DNA from: Methylocystaceae bacterium
GTDB taxonomy: Bacteria > Pseudomonadota > Alphaproteobacteria > Rhodospirillales > Terasakiellaceae
Length of the DNA: 64,000 nt
NCBI GenBank assembly: GCA_013373205.1
Contig: JABXIG010000007.1
Coordinates: forward strand, 1-64,000
Reading direction: 5' to 3'
Part shown: positions 19,878 to 28,596 of the stretch, in pieces
Position numbering within the stretch: position 1 is the first letter of the stretch
How the letters are laid out: each line of letters starts with the position of its first letter
Notes under the pieces: model-generated
Databases searched by the model: none
Seen by the model: the letters and a program-made list of their open reading frames with translations, nothing else
Told to the model about the DNA's origin: nothing
Program-made: the position numbers and the translations under genes

Positions 19878-20078
19878 CTAATCGCGTTCTTCTAGCCAAG
19901 CCATCTGAATGGCTTCAAGGACTTTTTCATTGGATTTGTCCGGGTCATCCTCGAAATCTTCGAGTTCCTGTACCCATTTCCACAAATCCGTAAAACGGAC
20001 ATGCATGATGTCCACATCAGGGTGAGCATCTTCCAGTTCAATGGCGATGTCGTGTATATCCGTCCAGCGCAGTCCCAT
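19878..20078 (-). CDS. iscX: Fe-S assembly protein IscX
   Basis: Small acidic helical protein of 66 aa that in E. coli binds IscS and iron and tunes cluster assembly. Recognised by GLRWTDIHDIAIELEDAHPD, VRFTDLWKWVQELEDF and the terminal AIQMAWLEER. RBS GGAGAG precedes the ATG. Its place at the end of the isc operon after fdx is the classical one. Confidence 0.93.
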   Translation of the reverse strand: MGLRWTDIHDIAIELEDAHPDVDIMHVRFTDLWKWVQELEDFEDDPDKSNEKVLEAIQMAWLEERD

Positions 20079-20176
20079 CAGATGCTCTCCTTCTATTTAA
20101 TGCTGCTTATCATTCCGGCAACTGGCCGAAATTTGTTGAAACTATGAGGTCCCGACCTGCGCCGGGATCATATAAT

Positions 20177-20503
20177 TTAACCGATATTGCGTGTTTCAGA
20201 CGGAACATGAACTTTGATCCCATCCAAATCATCCGACATGATGATCTGACAGCCCAAACGTGACGTTTGCTGCAAGCCAAAAGCCAGATCCAGCATATCT
20301 TCTTCTTCTTCTTCCGGTTCATCCAGTTTATCGAACCATTCTTCTTCCACAATGATGTGACAGGTGGAACAGGCCAGTGAGCCTTCACATGCGCCTTCAA
20401 GATCGATATCGTTCTTGTGTGCAATTTCCAAAATGGACAGGCCGTTCGGGGCCTCGACTTCTTTTTCAGAACCGTCCGGGTTAACAAAAGTCATTTTAGG
20501 CAT
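20177..20503 (-). CDS. fdx: ISC-system [2Fe-2S] ferredoxin
   Basis: Adrenodoxin-type ferredoxin of 108 aa that supplies electrons for cluster assembly on IscU. Cluster ligands are visible in [10 protein letters not shown] and in [15 protein letters not shown], the C-x5-C-x2-C...C pattern. The acidic helix region [14 protein letters not shown] matches the family's partner-binding surface. It lies 59 bp after hscA and about 100 bp before iscX. Confidence 0.95.
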   Translation of the reverse strand: MPKMTFVNPDGSEKEVEAPNGLSILEIAHKNDIDLEGACEGSLACSTCHIIVEEEWFDKLDEPEEEEEDMLDLAFGLQQTSRLGCQIIMSDDLDGIKVHVPSETRNIG

Positions 20504-20562
20504 TGTTTCTTCTTCCTGAGTTATGCTGCGTTAGAAGCCTTTTATCGTCTTTGTCCGATAAA

Positions 20563-22458
20563 TCAAGACTCAATCGCGTTTTCGAGCTTTTCTACATTAA
20601 TTCCGGTCAAGGCTTCTTCGATGCCTTTGTCCATTCGACGTTGAGCAAACACTTGAGTTTCACGATCCAGTTCTTCCATCATAGCCGTGATAGCATGACG
20701 GTCTTCACCAGCGATTGTTTCGTCCAACTTGTTCAAAATCACATTGATATGAGCACGCTCATCTTCATTCAGTAACTTGCCATCAATGTGCAGGGCAGAA
20801 TAAACCGCTTCCATGACCCGCCTAGCTTCCACACGGGCTTCTGTCAAAAGACGAATTTCCATATCATCACGGGCATGAACCATACTGTCGCGCAGCATCT
20901 CGGCCATTTCTTCATCACTTAAACCGTATGATGGTTTAACGGCAACTTCCTGTGACACACCTGTTGTCACTTCTTCTGCACCCACGGTCAGCAACCCATC
21001 TGCATCCACACTAAAGGTCACACGAATCCGTGCGGCCCCCGCCGTCATCGGGGGAATCCCTTTTAAGATAAAGCGCGCCAAAGATCGGTTCTGATCGACC
21101 ATTTCGCGCTCACCCTGCAAGGCATGGATCGCCATGGCACTCTGACCGTCCTGATATGTGGTGAATTCTTGGGCTTTCGCAACTGGGATCGGGGTGTTGC
21201 GCGGAATAACTTTTTCCACAATCCCACCCATGGTTTCAATCCCCAGACTTAAGGGCGTGACATCCAGCAGAAGATTATCAGAGCCCACGGTCAAGGCTTC
21301 GGCTTGCAAAGATGCACCGACAGCCACAACTTCGTCCGGGTCGATATCTGCAAGCGGGTCTTGTTCAAACAGTTCCCCCACCCGTTTTCTGACCAACGGC
21401 ACACGGGTTGATCCCCCAACCAGAACAACGCCTTTGACTTCATCAGGGAACGTATCGGCATCTTCCAGAACATTACGGCAAATTTCAATGGTGCGTTCCA
21501 CCAGCGGGGCCGCCAGTTCATCAAAATTTTCGCGCTTTAAAGTGTGCTTGGACATTTTTTCATTAAATTCGAGAACAAAGTCACCTTCGTCATTTTCCGT
21601 CATGCATTCTTTCGCCATACGTGCGGTGACAAGGGCGATTTTCACATCATCAGTGGTAAGCTTTTCTTCACCAAATTTTTCGCGGCGTTCCTCTAGGAAA
21701 TATTCCAAGATCGCATGATCAAAATCATCCCCGCCAAGCGCGGCATCCCCACCTGTGGCTTTGACCTGAAAAACACCTTTTTCCATGCGCAGCAAAGATA
21801 AATCAAATGTCCCGCCACCAAGGTCATAAACCGCATAGACCCCTTCAGCCTGCTGATCTAGCCCATAAGCCAGCGCAGCCGCTGTTGGTTCATTGACAAG
21901 GCGCAAAACATCTAGTCCAGCCAAACGTGCGGCATCTTTAGTCGCGGTGCGCGCTGCATCATCGAAATAAGCAGGCACCGTAATAACGGCTTGTTCGACC
22001 TTATATTTCAGCTGATCTTCAGCACGTTCTTTCAAGGCGCGCAAGATATCGGCGGAAATTTCAACTGGTGTCAGTTCTTTGCCCGCGATTTTGACGCGGA
22101 CCATACCTTCGCCTTCGACCACTTCAAATGGGAGGGTGCCGGATATCGATTTCACATCTGCCAATCCCCTGCCCATCAAGCGTTTTACAGAAGAAATCAC
22201 CGTTTCCGGGCGCATCAGCAACAATTGCTTGGCGAGATTGCCCACAATGGCAGACCCGTCCGGTGCATAAGCCACAACAGACGGCACCAAACCATGTCCA
22301 TTTTCATCACGTAAAACTTCCGGTGTGCCTTCTTTTGAAACAGCCACAACAGAATTCGTTGTCCCTAAGTCAATACCGACGGCCAAGGCCTCGTCCCCGG
22401 CGTGTGGCATCGGCGTTTCGCCCGGTTCGTGGATTTGCAGCAATACGTTTTCAATCAT
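20563..22458 (-). CDS. hscA: Hsp70-type chaperone HscA
   Basis: Specialised Hsp70 that, with HscB, drives cluster transfer from IscU. The ATPase domain shows AVGIDLGTTNSVVAV, VPAYFDDAARTATKDAARLAG and VYDLGGGTFDLSLL; the substrate-binding domain starts near residue 400 (LLLDVTPLSLGIETMGG). Length 631 aa compares with 616 in E. coli; about 20 extra N-terminal residues precede the first ATPase strand. Its ATG overlaps the hscB stop codon (TAATG), so the two are translationally coupled. Confidence 0.94.
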   Translation of the reverse strand: MIENVLLQIHEPGETPMPHAGDEALAVGIDLGTTNSVVAVSKEGTPEVLRDENGHGLVPSVVAYAPDGSAIVGNLAKQLLLMRPETVISSVKRLMGRGLADVKSISGTLPFEVVEGEGMVRVKIAGKELTPVEISADILRALKERAEDQLKYKVEQAVITVPAYFDDAARTATKDAARLAGLDVLRLVNEPTAAALAYGLDQQAEGVYAVYDLGGGTFDLSLLRMEKGVFQVKATGGDAALGGDDFDHAILEYFLEERREKFGEEKLTTDDVKIALVTARMAKECMTENDEGDFVLEFNEKMSKHTLKRENFDELAAPLVERTIEICRNVLEDADTFPDEVKGVVLVGGSTRVPLVRKRVGELFEQDPLADIDPDEVVAVGASLQAEALTVGSDNLLLDVTPLSLGIETMGGIVEKVIPRNTPIPVAKAQEFTTYQDGQSAMAIHALQGEREMVDQNRSLARFILKGIPPMTAGAARIRVTFSVDADGLLTVGAEEVTTGVSQEVAVKPSYGLSDEEMAEMLRDSMVHARDDMEIRLLTEARVEARRVMEAVYSALHIDGKLLNEDERAHINVILNKLDETIAGEDRHAITAMMEELDRETQVFAQRRMDKGIEEALTGINVEKLENAIES

Positions 22459-23099
22459 TATTTTAATACCAATCGCGCTTTATGTTGACGCGTTTCTTCC
22501 AAGAGTTTGGTGAGATATTTCAAGCGCAGCGCAAGTTTGCGTGCCTCATTCAATTTCTGTTCAGCAAAAGCCGCCGCAATGGATTTTACACAATCACGTA
22601 CATCACGGCGCGCCTTGGTGGTCAGCCCGTTTACAGCATCTACACTGTCTGCTTCCATCAAGGCTTCGCGGGTTTCCATCGCTTCCATCAACAATGCGGG
22701 ATCATTGACCGTATGGTCATGACTGATGCCGTCTTCCCCCAACACCTGCAACAGATAATCTGCGCGCAACAACGGATCTTTCAGCGTTTCAAACGCTTCG
22801 TTCAGACTGACCGCCTGTTGTTGGGACAGGGATTTTTCTTTGGGTGTTTTCTTGGCAAAACGATCAGGATGGAGATGACGTTGCAGTTCAAAATAGGTGC
22901 GTTCCAGCCCATCCACATCCACATCATAGACCTGATGCAGGCCCAGACGGGTAAAATGGTCGATATGGCCGGGCGGTTGAACCGCATGACAGGTTTCACA
23001 AAACAGATCAGCTTCTGCGACCGGCCCCTTACAGGACCAGCACGGATGAAGCCCGCTATGATCGTTTCGCAAAGTCATATTGGAAGATTGTGCGTCCAT
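22458..23099 (-). CDS. hscB: Co-chaperone HscB with N-terminal tetracysteine module
   Basis: J-protein that delivers IscU to HscA. The J domain starts near residue 45 (HFTRLGLHQVYDVDVDGLE) with the HPD motif in LHPDRFAKK; the C-terminal three-helix IscU-binding domain follows. Unlike E. coli HscB (171 aa), this protein is 213 aa and begins with a short domain containing CWSC...CETC (residues about 18-36), a likely zinc or metal site. Mitochondrial HSC20 has a comparable N-terminal CxxC/CxxC element. The gene lies between iscA and hscA, the usual order. Confidence 0.93.
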   Translation of the reverse strand: MDAQSSNMTLRNDHSGLHPCWSCKGPVAEADLFCETCHAVQPPGHIDHFTRLGLHQVYDVDVDGLERTYFELQRHLHPDRFAKKTPKEKSLSQQQAVSLNEAFETLKDPLLRADYLLQVLGEDGISHDHTVNDPALLMEAMETREALMEADSVDAVNGLTTKARRDVRDCVKSIAAAFAEQKLNEARKLALRLKYLTKLLEETRQHKARLVLK

Positions 23100-23116
23100 G
23101 TTATTATTTTTATGCG

Positions 23117-23461
23117 TTAAACGTGGAAAGATTCACCACAACCGCAACGCCCCTTTTCATTGGGGTTGTTGAAGACAAAACCGGAAGCCATCTGTTCTTC
23201 CACATAATCCATTTCGGTGCCAAAGATAAACATGGTCGCTTTAGGATCGATCATAATCTTGACATCGTCAGCCGGATCAAAAGTTTCATCAAACTCGTTC
23301 ACTTCGTCGGCGAATTCCAGAGTATAAGACAAGCCCGAACAACCTTTTGTGCGCACACCAATGCGAATACCGACACTGGGCTTTCCACGGCTGTCAAGCA
23401 GCGCGCGGATGCGGTCCAATGCATTCTCGGTCACCGTGATCGGGGCTGGACGTTCGGTCAT
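23117..23461 (-). CDS. iscA: A-type iron-sulfur carrier IscA
   Basis: Small A-type carrier that receives or delivers Fe-S clusters. Ligand Cys residues are in GCSGLSYTLEF and in the C-terminal CGCGESFHV. The ATG at 23461 was chosen because GGAG lies nine bases upstream; a TTG 15 bp further out is less likely. Length 114 aa. Positioned between iscU and hscB. Confidence 0.94.
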   Translation of the reverse strand: MTERPAPITVTENALDRIRALLDSRGKPSVGIRIGVRTKGCSGLSYTLEFADEVNEFDETFDPADDVKIMIDPKATMFIFGTEMDYVEEQMASGFVFNNPNEKGRCGCGESFHV

Positions 23462-23497
23462 GTCTTTATACTCCAAATTCTTCTTATTTTATCAAAC

Positions 23498-23902
23498 TTA
23501 CGAAGCTTCACTATCGGCTGCTTCGCCATGTTTGGTTTTGTAATCGTCGATTGCGGCCTTGATAGCATCTTCAGCCAGAACCGAGCAATGGATCTTCACT
23601 GGCGGCAAAGCCAATTCTTCAGCGATATCGGTATTTTTGATGTTGGAGGCTTCATCCAACGTCTTACCTTTTACCCATTCGGTAACGAGCGAGCTGGACG
23701 CAATCGCTGAGCCGCACCCGAATGTTTTGAATTTAGCATCTTCAATGATGCCGTTATCACCGACTTTAATTTGCAGACGCATCACGTCCCCGCATGCCGG
23801 GGCACCGACAAGACCGGTACCGACTTCGCCAGCTTCGTTATCCATAGAGCCAACGTTGCGCGGGTTTTCGTAATGATCGACGACTTTTTCACTATAAGAC
23901 AT
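23498..23902 (-). CDS. iscU: Iron-sulfur cluster scaffold IscU
   Basis: Scaffold on which IscS-derived sulfur and iron form clusters. The three conserved Cys residues are in APACGDVMRLQ, FGCGSAIASSSL and VKIHCSVLAEDAI. The HscA recognition motif LPPVK is present just before the third Cys. Length 134 aa. RBS AGGAG precedes the ATG; it lies 41 bp after iscS. Confidence 0.96.
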   Translation of the reverse strand: MSYSEKVVDHYENPRNVGSMDNEAGEVGTGLVGAPACGDVMRLQIKVGDNGIIEDAKFKTFGCGSAIASSSLVTEWVKGKTLDEASNIKNTDIAEELALPPVKIHCSVLAEDAIKAAIDDYKTKHGEAADSEAS

Positions 23903-23943
23903 TTTCTTCTCCTAATTGATAAACCGTTTCAAGGACGGCCGTC

Positions 23944-25170
23944 TTAATGTTCAGCCCATTGGATGGACTTGATATCGATACCTTGTTGAGCCATTTCAAA
24001 CAGCGGGCTCATCTCGCGTAGGCGCTGCACTTCCTTAATGATCCGGTCGGTGGCATAATCTACTTCTTCCTTGGTGGTGAAACGACCAATACCTAAACGA
24101 AGTGATGTATGGGCCAATTCTTCTTCAACACCCAGCGCACGAAGAACATAAGAAGGTTCTAGCGAGGCAGAGGTACAGGCAGAGCCACTGGACACAGCCA
24201 AATCTTTAATCCCCATCATCAGACCTTCACCTTCCACAAAGGCGTAAGACACATTGAGGTTACCAGGGATACGTTTTTCCAAATCGCCGTTTAAGTAAAC
24301 TTCCGGCAGTTCTTCTTTAAAGCGGTTCCACATGTGCATTTGCAGGTCATGCAGACGCTCATTTTCTTCCGCCATTTCTTCTTTTGCAATTTCGCAAGCC
24401 TTACCCAGGCCAACACAAAGAGCTGGGGCCAACGTGCCGGAACGCATGCCACGTTCCTGACCGCCACCATTGATTTGCGCAACGATACGAACACGTGGGC
24501 GACGACGCACATAGAGCGCACCAATCCCCATCGGCCCATAAATCTTGTGGCCGGAAATAGACATCAGATCGATATTCATTTCTTCGACGTCCAACGGAAT
24601 TTTACCGACAGCCTGTGCCGCATCCGTATGGAAGAAGGTTTTATTGGCACGACAAATTTCACCGATTTCTTTTAACGGCTGGATCACACCAATTTCGTTA
24701 TTCACTGCCATAACTGAAACCAGAACCGTTTTATCGGTCATGGCTGCTTTCAGCTCATCCAGATCAATCAGACCATTTTCTTTGACACCCAGATAGGTGA
24801 TCTCAAAGCCGTCCTGTTCCAGATGGCGGCACGTATCCAGCACACATTTATGTTCGGTCACAACGGTGATGATATGGTTGCGTTTGTTTTTATAAAACTG
24901 CGCCACACCTTTGATCGCCAGATTGTTAGATTCCGTCGCACCAGATGTGAAGATGATTTCCTTGGAGTTCGCACCAATAATATCCGCGACCTGCTTGCGT
25001 GCATCTTCCACCGCTTCTTCGGCATCCCAGCCATAAGCGTGGTTGCGCGAATGCGGGTTACCGAACTTTTCAGTAAAGTAAGGCAGCATAACTTCGACCA
25101 CACGCGGGTCAGTCGGCGTTGTTGCCTGATAGTCCAAGTAAACCGGTTTTTCCTGTGTATTCACGCCCAT
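23944..25170 (-). CDS. iscS: Cysteine desulfurase IscS
   Basis: PLP enzyme that removes sulfur from cysteine and passes it to IscU, to tRNA thiolation and to other acceptors. PLP Lys in [18 protein letters not shown], catalytic mobile-loop Cys in [17 protein letters not shown], and the canonical IscS C-terminus [18 protein letters not shown], which docks IscU. The ATG at 25170 has AAGGAG eight bases upstream; an in-frame GTG nine bases earlier is too close to that site. Length 408 aa. It is the second of two desulfurase genes in the operon. Confidence 0.95.
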   Translation of the reverse strand: MGVNTQEKPVYLDYQATTPTDPRVVEVMLPYFTEKFGNPHSRNHAYGWDAEEAVEDARKQVADIIGANSKEIIFTSGATESNNLAIKGVAQFYKNKRNHIITVVTEHKCVLDTCRHLEQDGFEITYLGVKENGLIDLDELKAAMTDKTVLVSVMAVNNEIGVIQPLKEIGEICRANKTFFHTDAAQAVGKIPLDVEEMNIDLMSISGHKIYGPMGIGALYVRRRPRVRIVAQINGGGQERGMRSGTLAPALCVGLGKACEIAKEEMAEENERLHDLQMHMWNRFKEELPEVYLNGDLEKRIPGNLNVSYAFVEGEGLMMGIKDLAVSSGSACTSASLEPSYVLRALGVEEELAHTSLRLGIGRFTTKEEVDYATDRIIKEVQRLREMSPLFEMAQQGIDIKSIQWAEH

Positions 25171-25205
25171 TGGGGGCACTCCTTTTCTTCTTCCTTAAAG
25201 GTGGT

Positions 25206-26312
25206 TCAAGCAGCATGAACGCTGCTGTCTTTTCTTTGTTTCACACGCTCGACCAATTTTGACCAAGCCTGCACAAATAATTCTATATCGTCTTTCTTAC
25301 TATCCCAGCCGAGAGAAACCCGGATGGCACAATTTGCTAATTCGTCATCAACCTGCATCGCCTTCAACACATGAGAGTTTTTCACCGTCCCACTAGAACA
25401 AGCTGAGCCCGCACTGACCATCACACCTGCAAGATCAAGCGCCATGACCTGTCTTTCACTTGTCAGGCCTTCCAGTGCGAAACAACTGGTATTGGGCAGG
25501 CGCGCAACATCCTTGCTAAATATATGGGCACCCAACTCTTGAATTTGCACCTCTAATTCATCACGCAAGGCGAGAACAGGCGAATAATCGACTTTTTCTT
25601 CTGCTGCCGCACCGAAACCGATAATTCCAATCAGGTTTTCTGTGCCGCCGCGCATCGATTTTTCCTGCCCGCCGCCTTTTTGGACGGCACTCAGGATCAC
25701 CCCATCACGCTTGACCAAAGCACCCACACCTTGTGGTCCACCAATTTTATGAGCAGACAGGCTCACAAGGTCACAGCCCAAGGCTGGCATATCAAAATCG
25801 ATTTTTCCGACGGCCTGAACTGCATCACAATGAACCAAGACACCTTTTTCATGTGCCAGATCGCAAATCTCTTTAATCGGCTGGATGGCACCTGTTTCAT
25901 TATTGGCAGCCATCACACTTAAAAGGGTTTTACGATCATCCAGAAGACTTTCCAACTTGGAAAGGTCAATCAAACCATTTCCATCAACTGGGATAATTTC
26001 AACGTCTTTGCGCGCATTTAAAACAGCTGCGTGTTCTGTGGCAGAAACCAACACACGATCCACATCCACACCATTTAGTGCAAGATGATCGGCTTCAGAG
26101 CCGCCACTGGTAAAGATCACCCAGTCACGCGGCACACCAACAAGACCAGCCACATGATCGCGGGCTTTTTCCATAGCCGCACGCGCCTTGCGTCCAACCT
26201 GATGGACCGACGAGGGGTTCCCGATCAGATCAAACGCATCAGCCATTGCATTGCGCACTGAAGGCAGCATCACAGATGTGGCGTTATAGTCCATGTAAGC
26301 GGTTTTGATCAT
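25206..26312 (-). CDS. Second cysteine desulfurase (NifS/IscS-like)
   Basis: Class V PLP enzyme of 368 aa, clearly homologous to but distinct from the IscS that follows. PLP Lys in SLSAHKIGGPQGVGALV and active Cys in SAGSACSSGTVKNSHVL. It lacks the long C-terminal IscU-docking tail of IscS and ends in a basic KQRKDSSVHAA. It sits between iscR and iscS (36 bp before iscS), so it is co-transcribed. It may serve an acceptor other than IscU or act with IscS; this is inference. Confidence 0.9.
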   Translation of the reverse strand: MIKTAYMDYNATSVMLPSVRNAMADAFDLIGNPSSVHQVGRKARAAMEKARDHVAGLVGVPRDWVIFTSGGSEADHLALNGVDVDRVLVSATEHAAVLNARKDVEIIPVDGNGLIDLSKLESLLDDRKTLLSVMAANNETGAIQPIKEICDLAHEKGVLVHCDAVQAVGKIDFDMPALGCDLVSLSAHKIGGPQGVGALVKRDGVILSAVQKGGGQEKSMRGGTENLIGIIGFGAAAEEKVDYSPVLALRDELEVQIQELGAHIFSKDVARLPNTSCFALEGLTSERQVMALDLAGVMVSAGSACSSGTVKNSHVLKAMQVDDELANCAIRVSLGWDSKKDDIELFVQAWSKLVERVKQRKDSSVHAA

Positions 26313-26340
26313 TTTACGTTAGTCCGAATGAAAATCTGAC

Positions 26341-26811
26341 TTATTCTGCCGCGGCAACTTTTTCGCGGGTTTGCGCATCAAACAGGGAACTGGTTCCAAG
26401 CAGTCGTTTTTCCACAATATCTTCCAACGAAATGGAATTGAGATAGAGATAAATCTGGTTGCCAAGCTCCGTCCACAAATCGTGGGTCAAACAACGGCTT
26501 TTATTTTCACGACAGCCATTGGGGTTCCCTGGGGTGCAGCGTGTTGCTGTAATCGGTTCATCCACTGACAAAATAATATCAGAAACACGAACATCCGCAC
26601 AGTCACGCGCCAGAAGATAACCACCACCGGGACCACGCACAGATTTCACCAGATCACCTTTGCGCAATTTGCCGAACAACTGTTCCAAATAAGACAAGGA
26701 TATTTCTTGACGGTCTGCAATATCTGCCAGCGATACAGGCGTCCCTTTGCTATTACATGCCAGATCGACCATTGCCATCACGGCGTAACGTCCTTTGGTG
26801 CTGAGTTTCAC
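26341..26811 (-). CDS. iscR: Iron-sulfur cluster regulator IscR
   Basis: Rrf2-family transcription factor of 156 aa that senses [2Fe-2S] status and represses isc. The winged-helix region has MKLSTKGRYAVMAMVDLA and VRGPGGGYLLARD. Cluster ligands are C92, C100 and C107, followed by LTH with His110; spacing is slightly longer than in E. coli (C92/C98/C104/H107). The start is GTG with GGGAG upstream, two bases after the cysE stop. A type 1 IscR box lies at the operon promoter, upstream of cysE, implying autoregulation. Confidence 0.94.
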   Translation of the reverse strand: MKLSTKGRYAVMAMVDLACNSKGTPVSLADIADRQEISLSYLEQLFGKLRKGDLVKSVRGPGGGYLLARDCADVRVSDIILSVDEPITATRCTPGNPNGCRENKSRCLTHDLWTELGNQIYLYLNSISLEDIVEKRLLGTSSLFDAQTREKVAAAE

Positions 26812-26813
26812 TT

Positions 26814-27533
26814 TTATTCTCCCATAACACGTGCAGAGGCCACCACATCGAGCTTTTTCTCAGGCTCTTTTGGCTGTTGATCTGCATCGCTTTCTAATTC
26901 TTGAACACGATTTTTCAGTAAGTTGATTTCAGCACGCATGCTTTCCATGGCACGAACAACCGGATCGTCCATTCCGTCTGGCGTCCCGTAAGCACAAAAT
27001 GTCTTATCCCGTTTTTTATCACGACCCATCACCATTTTGGCCGGAATACCAACCATGGTTACACCCGGTGCCACATCTTCCAAAACAACGGCATTTGCCC
27101 CAATTCTTGCACCTGCTCCAATCACATGTGGCCCCAAAATTTGCGCACCAGCCCCAACGATGACACCATCTTCCAATGTCGGGTGGCGTTTACCATCATG
27201 AAGGGCTGTGCCGCCCAAAGTCACACCTTGATAAAGGGTAACATCATCGCCGACTTCTGCTGTTTCGCCAATCACCACGCCTGTTCCATGGTCAATAAAG
27301 AAACGTTTACCGACTTTTGCGCCGGGATGAATTTCAATCCCGGAAAAAATTTTCGCAACATGCGAGAGAAAACGACCCAGCAAACGCCAGTCGCGGATCC
27401 ATAACGCATGTGAAATACGGTAGAACATCAAGGCATGCAAACCGGGATAGCACAAAATCACTTCCATTCGAGATTTGGCTGCCGGGTCACGCTGAATATA
27501 TGAATCGATGTCGTCTTTGAATCTTTTAAACAC
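26814..27533 (-). CDS. cysE: Serine O-acetyltransferase
   Basis: Makes O-acetylserine, the carbon skeleton for cysteine. Left-handed beta-helix hexapeptide repeats with the active-site block [20 protein letters not shown], and [18 protein letters not shown] near the end. At 239 aa it is the short form lacking the full N-terminal helical domain of E. coli CysE (273 aa). The C-terminal residues form a charged helix ([19 protein letters not shown]). It is the first gene of the isc transcript: its start lies about 90 bp downstream of the IscR-box promoter and iscR follows after 2 bp. This links cysteine supply to Fe-S status. Confidence 0.93.
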   Translation of the reverse strand: MFKRFKDDIDSYIQRDPAAKSRMEVILCYPGLHALMFYRISHALWIRDWRLLGRFLSHVAKIFSGIEIHPGAKVGKRFFIDHGTGVVIGETAEVGDDVTLYQGVTLGGTALHDGKRHPTLEDGVIVGAGAQILGPHVIGAGARIGANAVVLEDVAPGVTMVGIPAKMVMGRDKKRDKTFCAYGTPDGMDDPVVRAMESMRAEINLLKNRVQELESDADQQPKEPEKKLDVVASARVMGE

Positions 27534-27632
27534 TTTAAGCCACGTTTTGCTAGTATCTTCGATGATTTTGCGCTATGAGATGCACCAGATATCCGGCACA
27601 AATCAATGCGATATGCTTGTTATTTGATAAAG

Positions 27633-27665
27633 AATATAGAATGCCCGACTAATTCAGTCAAGTAT
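27633..27665 (-). promoter_or_regulatory. Sigma70-type promoter overlapped by an IscR type 1 box
   Basis: Minus strand: -35 TTGACT (27656-27661), 17-bp spacer, -10 TATATT (27633-27638). Overlapping the -35 is a box at 27641-27665 whose cores are GACT (27647-27650) and AGTC (27656-27659) separated by AATTC. It agrees with the E. coli type 1 IscR consensus (ATASYYGACTRWWWYAGTCRRSTAT) at every position but one. The arrangement, box on the -35 in front of the isc genes, matches the autoregulated E. coli iscR promoter. The operon served starts with cysE. Confidence 0.85.
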
Positions 27666-27762
27666 ATGGCGGCATTTTTTATGGACTTTTTTACAAATAA
27701 CCACTCGCAGAAGTCGGATTTTAATTTTTTATAATTTTTTCAACAGGATTCGTCTCGAAAAA

Positions 27763-28422
27763 ATGCCTGAAGTCATTTTCAATGGACCGGAAGGTCGCCT
27801 CGAAGGGCGCTACCACCACAGCAACGAACCCAATGCCCCCATCGCACTTTTATTGCACCCCCATCCGGAACAGGGCGGCACCATGAACAACCGTGTAACT
27901 TACACCATGTTCAAAACCTTTAAAGAGCGCGGCTTTTCCGTTTTGCGGTTTAATTTCCGTGGTGTTGGTCGTTCCCAAGGGATTTTTGACAGCGGGATCG
28001 GTGAATTGTCCGATGCGGCTTCTGCCCTTGATTGGATGCAAACTCATAATCCGAACGCCCGCATCTGCTGGGTTGGCGGATTCTCCTTTGGCGCCTGGAT
28101 TGGGATGCAGCTAATGATGCGCCGTCCGGAAATTAACGGATTTATCTCGGTTGCGCCACCTGCCAACCTCTATGATTTTTCCTTCCTTGCGCCATGTCCG
28201 GCCTCTGGTCTGGTTATTCATGGGGACAGCGATGATGTTGTACCGGAAGAATCGGTACAAAAACTGGTGGATAAACTGGACAGTCAGAAAAACATCTCAA
28301 TCGATTACAAACGCATTGCAGATGCCACACACTATTTCAACAATGAAGAAGAAGCTGAACTGATTAAAGAGTTCACTGGCGAATATCTCGATCGCCGCAT
28401 TGTTGAATTGGCGGCTGAGTAA
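27763..28422 (+). CDS. Alpha/beta hydrolase (COG2945-like)
   Basis: Small serine hydrolase of 219 aa. Oxyanion-region LLHPHPEQGGTMNNRV, nucleophile elbow GGFSFGAW, acid residue near HGDSDDVVPEES and catalytic His in DATHYFNNEEE. The pattern matches a conserved family of small bacterial hydrolases of unknown substrate. It is transcribed alone, divergent from cysE; its promoter must lie in the same 230-bp gap as the IscR box, so IscR could affect it too. Confidence 0.85.
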   Translation: MPEVIFNGPEGRLEGRYHHSNEPNAPIALLLHPHPEQGGTMNNRVTYTMFKTFKERGFSVLRFNFRGVGRSQGIFDSGIGELSDAASALDWMQTHNPNARICWVGGFSFGAWIGMQLMMRRPEINGFISVAPPANLYDFSFLAPCPASGLVIHGDSDDVVPEESVQKLVDKLDSQKNISIDYKRIADATHYFNNEEEAELIKEFTGEYLDRRIVELAAE

Positions 28423-28454
28423 GATCATTAACGTCATCAACTCCCTTAACATTT

Positions 28455-28525
28455 GTCGTTCCCGCGAAAGCGGGAGCCCGCAAATATGTGCGAATCTGGA
28501 TCCCCGTTTTTACGGGGATGAAGAA
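28455..28525. repeat. REP-like paired hairpins
   Basis: Two short GC-rich palindromes face each other: CCCGCGAAAGCGGG at 28461-28474 and ATCCCCGTTTTTACGGGGAT at 28500-28519, joined by CTGGATCC-type sequence. This is the general shape of widespread intergenic REP/BIME elements. A frame through it encodes FIPVKTGIQI...RAPAFAGTT, the familiar false protein of such repeats. Confidence 0.75.
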
Positions 28526-28566
28526 GAGTGTAAGAGGGATTAAAACGAAAAAAATGTTAACAACAA

Positions 28567-28593
28567 TCATCTCGGCAAAGGCCGGGGTGATGG
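28567..28593 (-). terminator. Hairpin downstream of anmK
   Basis: On the minus strand CATCACCCCGGCC and the partner CCGAGATGA form a stem just after the anmK stop codon. There is no clear T-run, so it may be a REP-derived transcript end or processing signal and not a classical terminator. Confidence 0.45.
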
Positions 28594-28596
28594 TTT

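Noticed and set aside
21158-21718. 186-codon frame opposite hscA
   Set aside because: Shadow of a strongly coding gene; Ser/Thr-rich with no start site or homology pattern.
28373-28570. Minus-strand frame encoding FIPVKTGIQI and RAPAFAGTT
   Set aside because: Typical false translation of a REP-like repeat.
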